Part shown: piece after piece, positions 52,211 through 61,106 of the stretch
Layout: each line of letters begins with the position of its first letter
Numbering within the stretch: position 1 is the first letter of the stretch
DNA from: Epilithonimonas caeni DSM 17710
GTDB lineage: Bacteria > Bacteroidota > Bacteroidia > Flavobacteriales > Weeksellaceae
Direction: 5' to 3'
NCBI RefSeq assembly: GCF_000426465.1
Contig: NZ_AUFK01000009.1
Span: 62,001-126,000, forward strand
Length of the DNA: 64,000 nt
The notes under the pieces: model-generated
The model's input: the letters and a program-made list of their open reading frames with translations, nothing else
What the model was told of the DNA's origin: nothing
Database searches by the model: none
Made by a program: the position numbers and the translations under genes

Positions 52211-53128
52211 TTGAGCACATATCTTACAATTTTGGGATTCAACTCAGCAATTCCTACTATTAATTCTTCTCCAACTTCTCAGTTTTTGGAAATGGAAGAG
52301 CGTCATTTTCTCATAGATTGTGGTGAAGGGACACAAGTGCAGATGCGCAAGGCAAAAGTGCGATTTTCAAAGATCAATCATATTTTCATTTCCCATCTTC
52401 ATGGTGACCATTGTTTTGGTCTACCTGGATTGGTGGCCTCTTTCCGATTATTGGGAAGAAAGACACCTTTGAATATCTATGGTCCAAAAGGCATCAAAAA
52501 AATGATGGATACCATTTTTGAGATCACAGAAACTTACAAAGGTTTTGAGGTCATCTATCATGAACTAGAAGGCAAAGAATCTGTAAAGATCTACGAAGAT
52601 AAAAGGGTGGAGGTATATACGATCCCATTGAATCACCGGATCTATTGCAACGGTTATCTTTTTAAGGAAAAACCGAAGGAACGCCATCTGAATATGAATG
52701 AGATCTCCAAACATAAAGAGATAGAGATCTGTGATTTCCAGAATCTCCGTTTAGGGAAAGATTTTGTTTCAGAAGATGGTAAAGTAATCGAGAATGCTCT
52801 ATTGACGACAGACCCAAAACCTTCAGTTTCTTATGCATTCTGTAGTGATACGAAATATAAGGAAGATATCATCCCCATCATTGAGAAAGTAGATGTGCTC
52901 TATCATGAATCCACTTTCCTTGATAATTTGAAAGAAATGGCACAATACACTGGCCATTCCACTGCTTTGGAAGCTGCTACTATCGCTAAGAAGGCGCAGG
53001 TCGGAAAACTGATCCTTGGACACTTCTCCAACCGTTACAGTGACCTGAGTGTAATGACCGATGAGGCCCGACAGATCTTCCCTAATACTTTTTTACCAAA
53101 GGCTTTGGAGATGGTCAAAATAGGATAG
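52211..53128 (+). CDS. rnz: Ribonuclease Z
   Basis: A 305-residue metallo-beta-lactamase-fold enzyme that removes tRNA 3' trailers. The zinc motif HLHGDH (residues 62-67), CGEGTQ near 37 and GHFSNRYSD near the end identify RNase Z. It starts with TTG at 52211: a stop lies eight codons upstream and no ATG or GTG intervenes, and the product begins MSTYLTILG as in the family. Confidence 0.95.
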   Translation: MSTYLTILGFNSAIPTINSSPTSQFLEMEERHFLIDCGEGTQVQMRKAKVRFSKINHIFISHLHGDHCFGLPGLVASFRLLGRKTPLNIYGPKGIKKMMDTIFEITETYKGFEVIYHELEGKESVKIYEDKRVEVYTIPLNHRIYCNGYLFKEKPKERHLNMNEISKHKEIEICDFQNLRLGKDFVSEDGKVIENALLTTDPKPSVSYAFCSDTKYKEDIIPIIEKVDVLYHESTFLDNLKEMAQYTGHSTALEAATIAKKAQVGKLILGHFSNRYSDLSVMTDEARQIFPNTFLPKALEMVKIG

Positions 53129-53167
53129 TGTTTAACAATGAGATTTTATTCAGAAAAAAATATTCCA

Positions 53168-53605
53168 ATGATAAGAAGAACCTTAATTACTATATTTTCA
53201 GTAAGTCTCCTTTTGGGTTCATGCTCGAAAGACGAAGAAGAAACCCGGGAGTTTTCTATAATTGGATCGTGGAATCCATCAAGAAAGATTGTAATTGGCA
53301 ATAATGGCGTGACAATCTCAAACACTGCATATTCCGATTGTTACAAAGCTAGTACTTTTAATTTCAGTACCAATAATACCATGACTTCGCACATCTATGA
53401 TTCTAATGCAGAAGGGGACTGCGAGAACTACGGCTTTGTAACAGTGCCTTATTCTTATGACCATAATGCCAAAAAACTGGTCATAGATGGTGAGGATGTG
53501 GAGATTGTGAGCCGAACCAATAACGAACTGCAGTTTGTTTCCGATTATGATGATACAGACGGTGATGGCAAAGACGAAAAGATCGTCACGGTTTTGGTTA
53601 AATAA
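53168..53605 (+). CDS. Lipocalin-like lipoprotein
   Basis: A 145-residue lipoprotein with lipobox LGSC. ATG at 53168 is chosen because it places the signal at the very N-terminus; the frame to 53138 adds ten residues. The mature part is beta-rich with IIGSWNPSRK, an opening seen in small lipocalin-like (DUF5004-type) proteins of Bacteroidota. Function unknown. An intrinsic terminator follows. Confidence 0.7.
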   Translation: MIRRTLITIFSVSLLLGSCSKDEEETREFSIIGSWNPSRKIVIGNNGVTISNTAYSDCYKASTFNFSTNNTMTSHIYDSNAEGDCENYGFVTVPYSYDHNAKKLVIDGEDVEIVSRTNNELQFVSDYDDTDGDGKDEKIVTVLVK

Positions 53606-53627
53606 ATACGGAACATCATCTCAAAAT

Positions 53628-53663
53628 AAAAAAGACAGACTTGAATGAAAGTTTGTCTTTTTT
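53628..53663 (+). terminator. Terminator after the lipocalin-like gene
   Basis: AAAAAAGACAGACTT (53628-53642) pairs with AAGTTTGTCTTTTTT (53649-53663) with one wobble; the T-run is the end of the 3' arm. Confidence 0.85.
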
Positions 53664-53964
53664 GCTAACCTCTCGCTGTATCAATATTGTCCACATACAA
53701 ACGATATAAATGATTCCTCAAACTCTCGGTTCTCTATCAAATCTACAGCGGTGCTTTTTTAGATGGCGTAACCATCTTACTTGCCCTTTAAAGAAAACGG
53801 AAAACTCTAGCGGGACACGCGCGCCAGCAAAACCTGAAAAATAAAGATTCCAATCTTACTTTTTTTCATCATATTCCAAAGTAACAATCGCCAACAATTG
53901 GCAACTAATAAAATGTTACGTAAATTACGCACCAAAATAAAAATTAAAAAAATAAAAGTATAAT
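53664..53964. other. Intergenic region before the M16 peptidase
   Basis: About 300 bases with no gene. It holds a GTTACGTAA palindrome near 53917 and a very A-rich leader just before the ATG. No clean TAnnTTTG box was found. Confidence 0.4.
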
Positions 53965-56877
53965 ATGAAGAAAATTTTTATTTCAGTTTCACTCTTATTT
54001 ATGATGAATGCAATGGCACAGAAATTTGAAACACAAACCTCAACAGATAAACAAGGTTATACTTACGAGACTGTAAAAAATGACCAGTCGGGCGTAAGAG
54101 TTTATACCCTGAAAAACGGATTAAAGGTTTATCTCGCTAAAAACGACGATGCACCAAGGATTCAAACTTATATCCCAGTAAGAACCGGCTCCAACAATGA
54201 CCCAAGTGATAATACAGGTCTTGCCCACTATTTGGAACATATGGTTTTCAAGGGAACTTCTCACTTGGGAACTCAGGACTGGGCAAAGGAAAAAGCATTG
54301 TTGGCACAGATCTCCGACCTTTATGAGCAGCATAAAGCAGAAAAAGATCCGGAAAAGAAAAAAGCGCTTTACAAGAAAATTGACGAAGTTTCCCAGGAGG
54401 CTTCCAAATATGCGATCGCCAACGAATATGATAAAGCGATCTCTTCCCTTGGAGCCACCGGAACCAATGCCCATACTTGGCTGGACGAGACAGTATATAA
54501 GAATAATATCCCATCCAATGAGCTGGAAAAGTGGCTGAAAGTAGAGAAGGAACGTTTCTCGGAATTGGTATTGAGATTGTTCCATACAGAGCTGGAAGCG
54601 GTTTATGAAGAATATAACCGCGCTCAGGATAATGACGGGCGTCTTGTCAATTATGCAATGATGGAAGCGCTTTTCCCAAAACATCCGAACGGACAGCAAA
54701 CAACGATCGGAACTTCAGAACATTTGAAAAATCCATCCATGGTAGCGATCCACAAATATTTCGATACCTATTATGTGCCCAATAACATGGCCTTAGTTTT
54801 GGTCGGAGACCTGGATTTTGATAAAACGATCAAGCTGGTCGATCAATACTTCGGGACTTTCAAATACAAGGAGTTGCCAATGAAAAAGATGGTTTCTGAA
54901 GAACCGATGACAAGCATTGTTTCCAGAACTGTGAAAAGTCCATCTACGCCTAGGATGTCTTTGGCCTGGAGAACGGATTCCAACGGAACTCAGGAAGCAA
55001 GACTGGCAGATGTGGTAGCAGAAATACTGAGCAACAATGGTGATGCAGGTCTTATCGATCTTAACATCAATCAAAAGCAAAAAACATTGGGAGCCGGAGC
55101 GTATGAATCGCCTTTTAAAACTTACGGAGCCTTTGTTCTAAGTGTGGTTCCTAAAGAAGGGCAAAGCTTTGATGAAGCTAAGAAATTGTTATTGGACCAA
55201 ATTGACCTGGTGAAAAAAGGGCAATTCCCAGACTGGATGCTGAATGCCATCGTAAACGATCTGAAAGTTCAGAGAATGAAACGTTGGGAAACGGCCGACG
55301 GATTGGCAACGACATTATATTCGACTTATATTGGCAACAGAACCTGGGAACAGGAACTGGACGAAATAAACCAATATGAAGCGATTACCAAAGCGGATGT
55401 TGTGAAGTTTGCGAATGATTTCTTCAAGGACAATTATGTTGTCGTTTATAAAGAAAAAGGAGTAAATGATAAATTGGTACGGGTAGAAAATCCCGGAATT
55501 ACACCGATCAAACTTAACAGAGAAGCACAATCCCAGTTCCTGAAGGATATTATCAATACAAAATCTTCAGACATAAAACCGGAGTTCGTTGATTTCAAAA
55601 CTGCGATAGCTACTTCTACGATAAAAGACAAAAAAGTAAGCTTCATTAAAAATAAATATAATGAAGTGGCCCAGGTGAATTATGTATTCCCATTCGGGAC
55701 AGATAATGATAAAGAATTGGCGCTTGGCGTAACGGTTCTTCAATATCTTGGAACGGACAAATATACACCGGAACAATTGAAGGAAGAGTTTTATAAACTT
55801 GGGATCACCAATCAATTCAAAACATCGAATGATCAGATGATCATTGCACTTAGCGGGTTGGAAAGCAATATGAAGAAAGGTGTGGAACTTATGAACCACT
55901 GGATCAATAATGTAAAAGCAGACCAGGCAATCTATGACCAAACTGTAAATACGATTCTTGAATCCAGAGAAGTTGCAAAGAAAGACAAGAACAGGATCAT
56001 GGCTGCGCTTGCTAATTATGCTAAATTCGGAAAAGACTCCAGACTTACCGATGTGATTCCCAAGGATCGTCTGAAAAGCATCAACGTGACCGAACTGATC
56101 TCAAAAATCAAAACCTTGAACGAGTATCCTTATGAGGTTTTCCTTTACGGAGAAGATCAGAAAGGACTTGAAAAAGCAGTGAAACCATATATTGTAAATA
56201 CGAAATTACAACCTGCGGCCGCTAAAGAGTACGCAGAACCTGCAACTGCCGGAAAAGTATATTTTACGCCTTACGATATGGTACAGATGGAAATGTCCAA
56301 GGTCGCCAAAGCTGGTGATGTGAATGTTGCCAACTTCGGGAAGGCTAGTGTTTTCAATGAGTATTTTGGACGAGGTTTATCTTCTATCGTTTTCCAGGAG
56401 ATCAGGGAAAGTAAGTCTTTGGCCTATTCAGCTTATGTTTCTTATGCTAATGCAACAGAGAAGAATCATCCGAATTATGTAACGACCTATATCGGAACGC
56501 AAGCTAACAAATTACCTTTGGCTGTGAGTGCAATGACAGATCTGATGGCAGATTTCCCACAAGTCCCGGCTCAGTTCGAGAATGCTAAAGGTTCTGCTCT
56601 TAAGCAGATCGCATCTAACAGGATCAACAGAACCGTGATCTATTATAACCAGTTGTCACTTAAAAAACTGGGAATCGATTATGATGTGAGGAAAGATATC
56701 TATGCTGAGATCCAGAAACTGACATTGCCGGAATTGACGAGTTTTTATAATTCCGAGATCAAACCATTACAATATAACACGGCCATCATCGGGAAAAAAG
56801 AAAACCTGAATATGGAATCTGTGAACAAGATGGGCGAGTTCAAGGAAGTAAGTCTTGAAGAAATCTTTGGATATTGA
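53965..56877 (+). CDS. Exported M16-family zinc metallopeptidase
   Basis: A 970-residue protein with signal peptide (about 1-19) and two M16 halves, each about 450 residues (pitrilysin/insulinase fold). The active half has inverted zinc motif HYLEH at residues 88-92 and the downstream ligand in AVYEEYNRA. The second half ends with SLAYSAYVSYA and no HxxEH, as usual for the non-catalytic half. It acts in the periplasm on peptides. Single gene with its own terminator. Confidence 0.93.
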   Translation: MKKIFISVSLLFMMNAMAQKFETQTSTDKQGYTYETVKNDQSGVRVYTLKNGLKVYLAKNDDAPRIQTYIPVRTGSNNDPSDNTGLAHYLEHMVFKGTSHLGTQDWAKEKALLAQISDLYEQHKAEKDPEKKKALYKKIDEVSQEASKYAIANEYDKAISSLGATGTNAHTWLDETVYKNNIPSNELEKWLKVEKERFSELVLRLFHTELEAVYEEYNRAQDNDGRLVNYAMMEALFPKHPNGQQTTIGTSEHLKNPSMVAIHKYFDTYYVPNNMALVLVGDLDFDKTIKLVDQYFGTFKYKELPMKKMVSEEPMTSIVSRTVKSPSTPRMSLAWRTDSNGTQEARLADVVAEILSNNGDAGLIDLNINQKQKTLGAGAYESPFKTYGAFVLSVVPKEGQSFDEAKKLLLDQIDLVKKGQFPDWMLNAIVNDLKVQRMKRWETADGLATTLYSTYIGNRTWEQELDEINQYEAITKADVVKFANDFFKDNYVVVYKEKGVNDKLVRVENPGITPIKLNREAQSQFLKDIINTKSSDIKPEFVDFKTAIATSTIKDKKVSFIKNKYNEVAQVNYVFPFGTDNDKELALGVTVLQYLGTDKYTPEQLKEEFYKLGITNQFKTSNDQMIIALSGLESNMKKGVELMNHWINNVKADQAIYDQTVNTILESREVAKKDKNRIMAALANYAKFGKDSRLTDVIPKDRLKSINVTELISKIKTLNEYPYEVFLYGEDQKGLEKAVKPYIVNTKLQPAAAKEYAEPATAGKVYFTPYDMVQMEMSKVAKAGDVNVANFGKASVFNEYFGRGLSSIVFQEIRESKSLAYSAYVSYANATEKNHPNYVTTYIGTQANKLPLAVSAMTDLMADFPQVPAQFENAKGSALKQIASNRINRTVIYYNQLSLKKLGIDYDVRKDIYAEIQKLTLPELTSFYNSEIKPLQYNTAIIGKKENLNMESVNKMGEFKEVSLEEIFGY

Positions 56878-56898
56878 TTCTAAAAATATTTATAAATG

Positions 56899-56929
56899 AA
56901 AAGTGGAGCAGAAGTGCTTCACTTTTTTT
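56899..56929 (+). terminator. Terminator after the M16 gene
   Basis: AAGTGGAGCA (56901-56910) pairs with TGCTTCACTT (56915-56924) with one wobble and is followed by a T-run. Confidence 0.85.
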
Positions 56930-56959
56930 GTTTAGGCAATCATTTCATTTTTAAAAAAT

Positions 56960-57160
56960 TTACTGCCGATTTTCTCTGAGCGCTCGGATCAACTCCTTGT
57001 TGCGTTTCTCGGCTCTTGCATTATTAAGCGACAATGCAGCCCATATTGCGGCAGGAAGCCAGCCTAAAACTGTGATCTGTAAGATCAGGCAGATAACTGC
57101 AGTTACGATCTTGCCTCGAACAAAAAATGATACAAAAGGTAGTAGGATTGCTAATAACAT
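56960..57160 (-). CDS. YqaE/Pmp3-family small membrane protein
   Basis: A 66-residue protein with two hydrophobic helices (about 2-14 and 18-45), containing LPFVSFFVRGK and LGWLPAAIWA, the signature of the Pmp3/YqaE family. Members protect membrane potential in salt or cold stress. The basic C-terminal tail is probably cytoplasmic. An exact -7 element lies upstream. Confidence 0.88.
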   Translation of the reverse strand: MLLAILLPFVSFFVRGKIVTAVICLILQITVLGWLPAAIWAALSLNNARAEKRNKELIRALRENRQ

Positions 57161-57206
57161 AGTGGTTTTTTGTATAATATTGAACAGTAAAAAAATCTGG
57201 TATTTT

Positions 57207-57214
57207 CAAATATA
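57207..57214 (-). promoter_or_regulatory. Promoter -7 element of the yqaE-like gene
   Basis: TATATTTG on the reverse strand, an exact TAnnTTTG match, 47 bases before the ATG. Confidence 0.6.
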
Positions 57215-57270
57215 AAATTTACAATTTCAGAAAAGAATCGCTATCAGGTTGTTCATCGCCAGAATTAGTT

Positions 57271-57945
57271 TCAATTTGATGAACTGATGGAATCATTTAA
57301 AAACTTATTGAAAGGATAGATTTCCTTAAAGATCTTGATAGTATTCTTTACAAAGTTTTTATCAAGGACATCGTCATCAGATAAAGGATGAAAAACTGTA
57401 AACTGTTTGAATTTCAGATAATCACCCATAGGATCTTCCTTACCAAAACCCTGAGGAATTTTTACCAATCTATCACCTCGCAATTCAAGGTTGTCTTTAA
57501 AAGATTTTTTATTGAGTATTTTTAAGAAATCTTCACCTTCGGAACTGATTTTTTCACGGATAGCTTTCAGGTTTTTTGGTTCGGTCATATAAACACCGCC
57601 GGCAAGGAACGATTTGCCCGGTTCTATATGAACATAATAACCTGCATTATTGAGCGTCTTTGGACCTTTTTCTACAAGAGAGGCCCCGATATTGGTCTTA
57701 TAAGGCGTTTTGTCTTTGGAAAATCTTGTGTCTTTGTAGATCCTGAAAATACAGTTCTTGGCTTCCAATCGTTCTACGCTCTTATCAAATTCTGAAACGC
57801 CGGCGATAATTTCGTTGACCACATTTTCAACATTTTCTTTGGCTTGCAGATACAGATTTTTGTTTTCATTGAACCAATCTCTGTTATTATTGATTTCAAG
57901 TGTTGAAAGGAAGTTCAAAGTTTCCGGATTTACAATGTTTTTCAT
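57271..57945 (-). CDS. DUF2461 (TIGR02453) family protein
   Basis: A 224-residue protein. LNFLSTLEINNNRDWFNENK and FRIYKDTRFSKDKTPYKTNIGA are the defining motifs of DUF2461, a widely conserved family of unknown function. It is complete and cytoplasmic. It is 105 bases downstream of the DNA glycosylase gene, whose terminator separates them. Confidence 0.92.
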   Translation of the reverse strand: MKNIVNPETLNFLSTLEINNNRDWFNENKNLYLQAKENVENVVNEIIAGVSEFDKSVERLEAKNCIFRIYKDTRFSKDKTPYKTNIGASLVEKGPKTLNNAGYYVHIEPGKSFLAGGVYMTEPKNLKAIREKISSEGEDFLKILNKKSFKDNLELRGDRLVKIPQGFGKEDPMGDYLKFKQFTVFHPLSDDDVLDKNFVKNTIKIFKEIYPFNKFLNDSISSSN

Positions 57946-57971
57946 CAGAATAATATTTTTAATTAAAATTA

Positions 57972-58000
57972 AATAAAAAATCCTGCTTTATCGGCAGGAT
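57972..58000 (-). terminator. Terminator after the DNA glycosylase gene
   Basis: ATCCTGC (57980-57986) pairs with GCAGGAT (57994-58000); on the reverse strand TTTTTTATTT follows. Confidence 0.82.
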
Positions 58001-58050
58001 CTTCAGTTTTATTTGTTTTTGAAGATTGAAATTTTTGATATGATAATATT

Positions 58051-58785
58051 CTAATACAATTTTTGATCAGCTTCACAATAAAAACTTCTACGTTTGGATT
58101 TTCCTGTGATCTTACTAATGAGTGGCTTGCCACATTGTGGACAGTTCTTTTGATGATGTGCTTTCCAATGCCTTTTCAACGTATTTTCCCGCTTCCACTT
58201 TAGAAAATCGAAGCTGTAATTACGAGCTTCCGATATCAATTCGTTAAGCTTTTCGGGAGGAAGATCTCCAACAAGACTTTCAGGCTGAACAGCGATCCTG
58301 AAAAGGACCTCATTCTTGATGATATTGCCGACTCCAGAGAAAATATCCTGATTCATCAATGCATCACAGACCATCATTTCGGGATTGGATCTCAGTTTGG
58401 CCTCGGCTTTTTCAGGATTCCAAATGTCGCTCATTACATCTGCTTCCCAATCAATGGATTTCAGAAAATCATTTGGAAGAAGTTTGACCGAGCAGGTGTA
58501 GAAGAATGCTTTGCCATTTTTAAAACTTAGTCCTAAACGAAGGTTACTGTCAGGTTTCATTTGTCCATCAATCTCATAGGAGCCAAACATGAGCAAATGG
58601 ATCCTGACATTGATCTCATCAAAAATAAGGTAGGTCTGTTTTCCATAAAGCCTTATTTCTTTTAAAGTTTTACCAACAAGCAGATCTCTGTCGAACTTTG
58701 CATTGCCAACGGCAAGGATAACTTTTTTACCTGCAAATTTCTGGAGGTCTTCTTTCATTAACAATATGGACGGTCCTTCTGGCAT
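58051..58785 (-). CDS. Fpg/Nei-family DNA glycosylase
   Basis: A 244-residue base-excision repair enzyme. N-terminal MPEGPS provides the catalytic Pro2 and Glu3; the H2TH domain (about 125-200) has DIFSGVGNIIKNEVLFRI; the C-terminal zinc finger is CPQCGKPL with FYCEADQ, so three or four cysteines bind zinc. SGVGNIIKNE indicates the Nei (endonuclease VIII) branch rather than MutM. It removes oxidised bases with AP lyase activity. Confidence 0.9.
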   Translation of the reverse strand: MPEGPSILLMKEDLQKFAGKKVILAVGNAKFDRDLLVGKTLKEIRLYGKQTYLIFDEINVRIHLLMFGSYEIDGQMKPDSNLRLGLSFKNGKAFFYTCSVKLLPNDFLKSIDWEADVMSDIWNPEKAEAKLRSNPEMMVCDALMNQDIFSGVGNIIKNEVLFRIAVQPESLVGDLPPEKLNELISEARNYSFDFLKWKRENTLKRHWKAHHQKNCPQCGKPLISKITGKSKRRSFYCEADQKLY

Positions 58786-58841
58786 AATTGATTTTTAGGA
58801 TAAAATCTCAAATATTATTCCGATAAAAATAAAATTTGAAC

Positions 58842-58849
58842 TATTTTTG
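58842..58849 (+). promoter_or_regulatory. Possible promoter -7 element of dgt
   Basis: TATTTTTG, exact consensus, only 5 bases before the first dgt ATG, which would make the transcript leaderless or nearly so. Confidence 0.4.
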
Positions 58850-58853
58850 AAAA

Positions 58854-60212
58854 ATGATGAACCTAAACCAGATTTTCACCAACCAGCGAACAGGAAATAA
58901 TCCCCATACAAAGGCTTCTCGAACAGATTTTCAGAGAGACTTTGACCGAATTATTTTTTCATCGGCTTTCCGCAGACTTCAGAATAAGACCCAGGTCTTT
59001 CCGCTTCCGGGAAGTGTATTTGTTCACAACCGTTTGACACATTCTTTAGAGGTTTCTTCCGTTGGTAGAAGTCTGGGAAGCGTGATCGGCGAGTTCATTC
59101 ACGACAGTTTTAAGAATGATCTGACTGAGGATTCCAAGAATTTTTATCTCCATAATCTGGGGAACGTAATCGCAGCTGCATGTCTTTGTCACGATGTGGG
59201 AAATCCGGCTTTCGGACATTCCGGAGAGGATGCGATCGCCAGTTATTTTGAAAGAAATGAAAACGACCTGAAACCAAAATTCAATGAAAAAGAATGGGCA
59301 GACCTTGTAAATTTTGAAGGTAATGCCAATGCGATCAGAGTTTTGGCTCAGCAGCAGCAAGGAAAAGATGCAGGCGGGATCCAGTTGACATTTGCGACTC
59401 TTGCCAGTATTGCAAAGTATCCTTGTGAAGCAATCGCGAAAAAGAAAGGAATCATTCATCGAAAAAAGTTCGGTTTTTTTCAAAATGAGAAAGATATTTT
59501 CCTTGAGATAGCCAAAGAAACAAATATGATCTCCGAAAACGATGATCCCTATATTTTCAAAAGACATCCGTTTGTTTGGCTGGTAGAAGCTGCGGACGAC
59601 ATCTGTTATAACATCATCGATATGGAGGACGCTCACAGGTTGGGCATTGTTTCAACTGTTGATTGTAAAAATCTGTTTTTTGAATTGATCAAATCTGAGA
59701 CAGATGATATTGATAGAGTAGAACGTAAACTCAATTCTATTGGCAATGAGAATGAACAGGTCTCCTATCTGAGGGCCAAGGTCATCAATGCTTTGATCAA
59801 CAAGTCGGTGGAACTTTATAAAAGTAATTTCAATAAGATCCTTGAAGGAAATTTGGAAAAAGGACTTCTCGATATTTATAAGTCCGAAAATAGAACCTTA
59901 CAGGATATAGAAAGCTTCTCTATCGAAAAAATATACAATCACAAAGCGGTTGTGGAAATTGAGAATGCAGGCTACAACGTCATGTACGAGTTGCTGGATC
60001 ATTTCATCCCATCAATTTTAAAATCGGCTGGTGAAAGAAAATCTTATGATAATAAAGCTTTGAAACTTCTTCCCAAGCAATTCTTCTATGAAGAAGGTAC
60101 CGATTACCAGAAAGTTCTCGGGGTAATTGATTTTGTTTCCGGAATGACGGATAATTTTGCAACCGACCTTTACAGAAAGATCAAAGGAATCGACATCGGA
60201 ATGACGATGTAA
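58854..60212 (+). CDS. dgt: Deoxyguanosinetriphosphate triphosphohydrolase
   Basis: A 452-residue HD-superfamily enzyme that splits dGTP (or other dNTPs) to nucleoside and tripolyphosphate. The metal site is RLTHSLEVSSVGRS (first His) with CHDVGNPAFGHSGE (HD and further His). ADDICYNIIDMED supplies the last aspartate. Length matches dGTPase type 1. The first two codons are both ATG, so the start is 58854 or 58857. Confidence 0.93.
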   Translation: MMNLNQIFTNQRTGNNPHTKASRTDFQRDFDRIIFSSAFRRLQNKTQVFPLPGSVFVHNRLTHSLEVSSVGRSLGSVIGEFIHDSFKNDLTEDSKNFYLHNLGNVIAAACLCHDVGNPAFGHSGEDAIASYFERNENDLKPKFNEKEWADLVNFEGNANAIRVLAQQQQGKDAGGIQLTFATLASIAKYPCEAIAKKKGIIHRKKFGFFQNEKDIFLEIAKETNMISENDDPYIFKRHPFVWLVEAADDICYNIIDMEDAHRLGIVSTVDCKNLFFELIKSETDDIDRVERKLNSIGNENEQVSYLRAKVINALINKSVELYKSNFNKILEGNLEKGLLDIYKSENRTLQDIESFSIEKIYNHKAVVEIENAGYNVMYELLDHFIPSILKSAGERKSYDNKALKLLPKQFFYEEGTDYQKVLGVIDFVSGMTDNFATDLYRKIKGIDIGMTM

Positions 60213-60232
60213 TTGAGATTTTAAATTATGAA

Positions 60233-60283
60233 TTATAGATTTTAGATTAATTCAATTTAAAATTTATCATCTAAAATCTATAA
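60233..60283. terminator. Bidirectional terminator between dgt and lipB
   Basis: TTATAGATTTTAGAT (60233-60247) pairs exactly with its complement at 60269-60283, lying between two convergent genes. Confidence 0.65.
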
Positions 60284-60286
60284 TCT

Positions 60287-60997
60287 TTAAGCTAATTCGC
60301 ATTCGAAAACATCTGCGAAATGTTTTTTGATCTTTTGCTTTACTTCTTCTATATCAACCTCATATTCCAATTCTCTTTTTAGGGAAGTAACTTGTTTGTC
60401 CGTGATTCCGCAAGGAATGATATATTCGAAATATTTCATGTCGGGATTGACATTCAGGGCAAATCCGTGTATCGTGACCCAACGGGATGCTTTTACGCCC
60501 ATTGCACAGATCTTTCTGGCATAAGGTTTCCCGACGTCCAACCAAACCCCGGTTTCACCATTGGAACGTTCACCTTTAAGCCCATATTCTGCAATAGTTC
60601 TGATGATGACCTCCTCCAGATCACGCATATAACGATGGATGTCTGTATAGAAATTCTCAAGATCGAGGATGGGGTAACCTACGATCTGTCCAAAACCGTG
60701 ATAAGTGATATCGCCACCACGATTTACTTTTACATAAGTAGCGTTGATTTCCTTTAGCTTATTTTCGTTGGCGAGAAGATTGGATTCGTGACCGCTTTTC
60801 CCTAAAGTATAAACATGTGGATGTTCTACAAAAAGCAGATGATTTTCAGTTGTTTTCTGATCTTCAGGATTTTCCCTGTTATGGATTTTTATCTCAAGGT
60901 TGTTTTTGAGCAATTCTTCCTGATAATCCCAGCTTGGCTGATAATCTTTGGTTTCAAGGTCTTGAAATCTTACTTTTTTGTTGATGAGGGAATTCAC
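60287..60997 (-). CDS. lipB: Lipoyl(octanoyl) transferase LipB
   Basis: A 236-residue enzyme moving octanoyl from acyl carrier protein to lipoyl domains, the first step of lipoate synthesis. RGGDITYHGFGQIVGYPILD and the active-site set MGVKASRWVTIHGFALNV (Lys) and PCGITDKQVTS (Cys) are intact. The promoter TAAATTTG stands upstream. Confidence 0.95.
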   Translation of the reverse strand: MNSLINKKVRFQDLETKDYQPSWDYQEELLKNNLEIKIHNRENPEDQKTTENHLLFVEHPHVYTLGKSGHESNLLANENKLKEINATYVKVNRGGDITYHGFGQIVGYPILDLENFYTDIHRYMRDLEEVIIRTIAEYGLKGERSNGETGVWLDVGKPYARKICAMGVKASRWVTIHGFALNVNPDMKYFEYIIPCGITDKQVTSLKRELEYEVDIEEVKQKIKKHFADVFECELA

Positions 60998-61016
60998 TTT
61001 GATTAGAATATTTATA

Positions 61017-61024
61017 CAAATTTA
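61017..61024 (-). promoter_or_regulatory. lipB promoter -7 element
   Basis: TAAATTTG on the reverse strand, exact consensus, 20 bases before the lipB ATG. Confidence 0.6.
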
Positions 61025-61053
61025 CTCATTATTTTACCAAACCGCAAGAAACG

Positions 61054-61075
61054 AAAAAACCACCCAAAGGTGGTT
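61054..61075 (-). terminator. Terminator after the HmuY-like gene
   Basis: AACCACC (61058-61064) pairs with GGTGGTT (61069-61075); on the reverse strand a six-T run follows. Confidence 0.85.
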
Positions 61076-61106
61076 CTTATAAAGAATAAAAATCTGAAAA
61101 TATGGC